Shown here: positions 60,799 through 64,000 of the stretch, piece by piece | Layout of the letters: every line of letters begins with the position of its first letter | Position numbering within the stretch: the first letter of the stretch is position 1 | From: Castellaniella defragrans_A | GTDB taxonomy: Bacteria; Pseudomonadota; Gammaproteobacteria; Burkholderiales; Burkholderiaceae_B | Direction: 5' to 3' (one strand) | Assembly (NCBI RefSeq): GCF_040394755.1 | Contig: NZ_JBEBRQ010000001.1 | Length of the DNA stretch: 64,000 bases | Made by a program: the position numbers and the translations under genes | Notes under the pieces: generated by a model | Database searches by the model: none | What the model saw: only the letters and a program-made list of their open reading frames with translations | Told to the model about the DNA's origin: nothing

Positions 60799-61663
60799 GA
60801 CCATTCAGATATTCCTGCCAACGGGCGATGCTCGCGGGATTCGCGTGGCTGAAATTACCACTCGAATTGTCCAGGCTATCGAAGTTCCGCGCAGCCAACT
60901 GGATAGTTTCCTGGCGATGCCAGAAAGCGACCAGGTCGCTGTGTATTTTCTGTTCGGCCAAAGTGAGGACGGAGCCTCTCAGAAACTTTACATAGGGCAA
61001 ACGGGTGGCCTTCGTAAGCGACTGGCTAAGCACAATAAGGAAAAGGATTTCTGGCAGCGGGTCGTTGTACTTATCTCGCGTACTAACAGCCTTACGCAGA
61101 CGCATGCGTTATTTCTTGAGTGGTTGTGCATCCAGCAAACCAAGAAAGCTGGTCGGTATACGACCGAAAATGGTAATGATGGCAGCAAGCCCCATACACC
61201 AGCGCCGCTCGAGGCTGATTGCTTAGAAATTTTCGAGACCGGCCGCACGCTATTGGCGACCCTGGGGCATCCCGTGTTTGAGCCAGTGGCAACTCATATG
61301 TCCGACACCTCTGAAGCCGTCGAACTCTTCTACTGCTCGCGGAGTGGAGCTCAAGCTATTGGTGAGTACACCGAGGAGGGGTTCGTGGTGCTGAAAGGGT
61401 CAATCGGACGCGTTCTGTCGGATGAGCGACACTTGGGTCGCGCATATACGAAGCAACGGGATGCCCTTGTTCAGGACGGTAAGGCCACCATTGAAAACGG
61501 GCAGCTTGTATTCAAAGAAGACGTACTCTTCCCATCACCTAGTGGGGCTGCTGCTGTTGTCGTAGGCAGCGCAGCCAATGGCTGGCGCGAGTGGAAGAAT
61601 GATAAAGGCGTAACGCTAGACGAATTGAAGCGGGGCAATGGCTCCGCCGCTACTGACGAATAA
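60782..61663 (+). CDS. GIY-YIG nuclease domain protein with C-terminal DUF4357
   Basis: A 293-residue protein from ATG 60782, overlapping the HNH gene by 17 bp. The GIY-YIG core is VYFLFG then KLYIGQTGGLRKRLAKHNKE, with the catalytic glutamate probably in HALFLEWLCIQ and an Asn in TTENGNDGSK. The last ~90 residues (GSIGRVLSDERHLGRAYTKQ, LVFKEDVLFPSPSGAAAVVV, GWREWKNDKGVTLDEL) look like DUF4357. Proteins of this layout are often seen beside type I restriction genes; their role is unproven. hsdR follows after 16 bp. Confidence 0.85.
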   Translation: MQQRPKTIQIFLPTGDARGIRVAEITTRIVQAIEVPRSQLDSFLAMPESDQVAVYFLFGQSEDGASQKLYIGQTGGLRKRLAKHNKEKDFWQRVVVLISRTNSLTQTHALFLEWLCIQQTKKAGRYTTENGNDGSKPHTPAPLEADCLEIFETGRTLLATLGHPVFEPVATHMSDTSEAVELFYCSRSGAQAIGEYTEEGFVVLKGSIGRVLSDERHLGRAYTKQRDALVQDGKATIENGQLVFKEDVLFPSPSGAAAVVVGSAANGWREWKNDKGVTLDELKRGNGSAATDE

Positions 61664-61679
61664 AAAAGAAGGGTTGGGG

Positions 61680-64000
61680 ATGGCCAAGCTATCGAACGTA
61701 CACACAGAACGAATCTTCGAAAACGAACTTTGCGACTATTTGGCCGCAAACGGCTGGACTGTCCTGACGCACCCAAAGGAAGCCTGCTCGTATAGTCGCG
61801 AGCTAGCCCTGTTCCCAGATGACCTCCTGGCCTTTGTCCAGGAGACACAGTCGGCGGAGTGGGCCAAGTTCAAGAAGTGGCACAACGGCCAGTCTGAGAC
61901 CATGTTCGTGAAGCGCGTGGCCGAGCAGCTCGATAAGCATGGCACGCTGCACTTGCTGCGCCACGGCTTCAAAGACCGGGATGCCAAGTTCTTCCTGTGT
62001 CAGTTCCGTCCTGCCAACAAGAAAAACCCCCAACTGTGGGCTTGGTACGAGCAGAACCGTCTGACGGTCATCCGGCAGCTCCATTACAGCCTGCACAATG
62101 AGAACAGCATCGACCTGGTGCTATTCCTGAATGGCCTTCCTGTATCCACGGCGGAGCTCAAGACAGACCTCACGCAGAACATCAAGGACGCCATCATCCA
62201 GTACAAGAAGGACCGCCTGCCCAAGGACGCCAAGTCCAAAGAGCCTGAGGCCCTCTTGCAGTTCAAGACCCGGGCGCTTGTCCACTTCGCGGTTTCGACC
62301 GACGAAGTGTTCATGACGACAAAGCTCGATGGCGACAAAACCTATTTTCTGCCGTTCAATCTGGGCCGGCCCGACGGCATGGGCGGGGCCACAGCGGGCA
62401 ACCCGCCGGCGCCCGAGGGCAAGGGCTACCCCACCTGGTACTTGTGGGAGCAGGTCTGGGCAAAAGACGTCTGGCTCGACATTCTGGGCAACTTCCTGCA
62501 CCTGGAGGTCAAACAGGACGAAGACCCGAAGACTGGCAAGAAGCGGGTCAAGGAAACGCTCATCTTCCCTCGCTTCCATCAGCTTGATGTCGTCCGCCGG
62601 CTCGTCGATACCGTGGCGCAGGAAGGCGCTGGGCAGGTCTACCTGGTCCAGCACTCAGCAGGTTCGGGCAAGTCCAACTCGATTGCTTGGTCGGCGCACC
62701 GCATGGCCAATCTGCATGATGCTGCTGACAGCAAAATCTTCGACTCGGTCATCGTCATCACCGACCGTCGAGTGCTGGATAAGCAGCTTCAAGAGACCAT
62801 CAGTCAGTTTGAACACAAGTCAGGCGTTGTCCAGAAAATCGACAAGAACAGCCAGCAGTTGGCAGAAGCCCTGATGAAGGGCACGCCCGTGGTGGTCACC
62901 ACCATTCAGAAGTTCCCCTTCATCCTGGACAAGGTGAAGGGGATGAAGGGCAAGCACTTTGCCATCATCGTCGATGAGGCGCACTCGAGCCAGTCTGGCA
63001 CGGCCGCCCGGAACATGAAAATCGCGCTGTCCTCGGGTGAGAAGCCATTGTCAGCTCCTGCGGTCCAGGTGGAACTGGATGACGAGACAGTCGAAGTGCC
63101 TGCAGACGTTGAAATCGACCCGGAGGACGTGACGTCTGAGGATGTCGTCAATGAGGTGATGTCCTCCCGGATGCGTCCGAAGAATGTCTCATATTTTGCC
63201 TTTACGGCCACGCCGAAGGGCAAGACCATGGAGCTCTTTGGTCGCCACAATGCGGCGACGGGGTTGCCGGAACCCTTCCACGTGTATTCGATGCGTCAAG
63301 CCATTGACGAGGGTTTCATCCTCGATGTGCTGAAGAACTACACGTCCTACAGGATGTTCTATAAGCTCGGCGCACTGTCAGACGAAAAACTCGTTCCCCA
63401 GGGGAAAGCCAAGACGGTACTTGCTCGGTACGCCATCTTGCATCCGCACAACATCGCCCAGAAGGTCGTGGTCATCGTCGAGCACTTCCAGGAGCATGTC
63501 GCCTCAAAAATCGGTGGCCGGGCAAAGGCCATGGTAGTCACCGGCAGCCGTAAAGCCGCTGTGCGCTACAAGCTGGCCATAGACCGGTACATCAAAGAGC
63601 GTGGTTACCAGACGGAGCTGCGCACTCTTGTGGCGTTTTCTGGCAAGGTCGAGGACCCCGATTCCGGTCCGGACGATTTCACGGAAGCCGGCATGAACCC
63701 TGGGATTGGCGGGGCCGAACCGTCCGAGGCCTTCAAGGGGGACGATTACCGCATCCTGCTGGTCGCCAACAAGTACCAGACTGGCTTTGACCAGCCTTTG
63801 CTGCACACCATGTATGTCGACAAGCGTCTCTCCGGAGTGCTGGCTGTCCAGACGCTCTCCCGATTGAACCGTATCCTCCCTGGCAAGGACGACACATTCG
63901 TGCTCGACTTCGTGAACAAACCCGATGAAATCCTGGAGTCCTTCAAGCCGTACTACCGTGCCGCCGAGCTTGAGGATGTCACGGACCCCAACATCGTCCA
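61680..64000 (+). CDS. hsdR: Type I restriction enzyme endonuclease/translocase subunit, 5' part
   Basis: Motor and nuclease subunit that translocates DNA and cuts unmodified targets at a distance. The frame from ATG 61680 (MAKLSNVHTERIFENELCDY) is open to the window edge: 773 codons seen, typical total above 1000. The nuclease domain has the PD-(D/E)xK residues in SIDLVLFLNGLPVSTAELKT. The SF2 helicase motor has QHSAGSGKSNSIAWSAHRM, FAIIVDEAHSSQSG, YFAFTATPKGKTMELFG and LLVANKYQTGFDQP. A GGGTTGGGGA stretch precedes the start. The C-terminus is outside the window. Confidence 0.94.
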   Translation, partial: MAKLSNVHTERIFENELCDYLAANGWTVLTHPKEACSYSRELALFPDDLLAFVQETQSAEWAKFKKWHNGQSETMFVKRVAEQLDKHGTLHLLRHGFKDRDAKFFLCQFRPANKKNPQLWAWYEQNRLTVIRQLHYSLHNENSIDLVLFLNGLPVSTAELKTDLTQNIKDAIIQYKKDRLPKDAKSKEPEALLQFKTRALVHFAVSTDEVFMTTKLDGDKTYFLPFNLGRPDGMGGATAGNPPAPEGKGYPTWYLWEQVWAKDVWLDILGNFLHLEVKQDEDPKTGKKRVKETLIFPRFHQLDVVRRLVDTVAQEGAGQVYLVQHSAGSGKSNSIAWSAHRMANLHDAADSKIFDSVIVITDRRVLDKQLQETISQFEHKSGVVQKIDKNSQQLAEALMKGTPVVVTTIQKFPFILDKVKGMKGKHFAIIVDEAHSSQSGTAARNMKIALSSGEKPLSAPAVQVELDDETVEVPADVEIDPEDVTSEDVVNEVMSSRMRPKNVSYFAFTATPKGKTMELFGRHNAATGLPEPFHVYSMRQAIDEGFILDVLKNYTSYRMFYKLGALSDEKLVPQGKAKTVLARYAILHPHNIAQKVVVIVEHFQEHVASKIGGRAKAMVVTGSRKAAVRYKLAIDRYIKERGYQTELRTLVAFSGKVEDPDSGPDDFTEAGMNPGIGGAEPSEAFKGDDYRILLVANKYQTGFDQPLLHTMYVDKRLSGVLAVQTLSRLNRILPGKDDTFVLDFVNKPDEILESFKPYYRAAELEDVTDPNIV

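Overview
The window is a 64 kb piece of a high-GC betaproteobacterial chromosome. The closest overall match in gene content and order is Burkholderiales, most probably Alcaligenaceae (Bordetella/Achromobacter/Castellaniella type). The evidence is the runs ribF-ileS-lspA-coaBC, purN-rsmB-desaturase-uvrD, dapD-dapE-prmB, tig-clpP-clpX-lon, lysS-prfB and lolC-lolD-tatD, plus the long infA paralogue. No species can be named from the sequence alone.

Layout. 1-5.0 kb: a minus-strand operon of overlapping genes (ribF, ileS, lspA, coaBC; coaBC runs off the left edge). 5.0-10.7 kb: a plus-strand run of purN, an RsmB-type rRNA methyltransferase, a fatty-acid desaturase and uvrD. 10.7-15.4 kb: a minus-strand accessory operon (AhpD-like protein, acyl-CoA-dehydrogenase-like flavoenzyme, and the ATPase, binding protein and permease of a NitT/TauT-type importer). 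It is preceded by a 20-bp direct repeat. 15.4-20.5 kb: dapD, dapE, prmB and an ABC-F ATPase, then tRNA-Leu(UAG). 20.6-26.5 kb: the proteostasis block tig-clpP-clpX-lon, with a sigma-32-like promoter before lon. 26.5-31.5 kb: lexA with an SOS box, an aromatic aminotransferase, uvrB and a low-molecular-weight phosphatase. 31.6-34.2 kb: iscR-iscS-iscU-iscA behind two IscR boxes; the operon stops at iscA and IscU lacks a ligand cysteine. 34.2-37.0 kb: lysS and prfB (programmed +1 frameshift).

37-45 kb: a TehA/SLAC1-type transporter, a degenerate hemerythrin-like protein, a second NitT/TauT importer with a trailing solute-binding-like gene, an IF-1 paralogue and two overlapping DMT exporters. 45-51.4 kb: an AT-rich secreted SH3-like protein (probably acquired), recJ, an RpfE-like gene, lolC, lolD and tatD. 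51.4-56 kb: a hipBA toxin-antitoxin pair lying between tatD and comEC. 56 kb to the right edge: a defence island. It begins with a frameshifted relic gene, followed by hsdM-hsdS, an HNH nuclease, a GIY-YIG/DUF4357 protein and hsdR, most joined by start/stop overlaps.

The most unusual items are the two extra nuclease genes built into the type I restriction operon, the IscU without its first ligand cysteine in a shortened isc operon, and similar GTTATAT-type elements ahead of both NitT/TauT importers. All functions are read from sequence motifs and family knowledge; nothing was searched or computed beyond reading.
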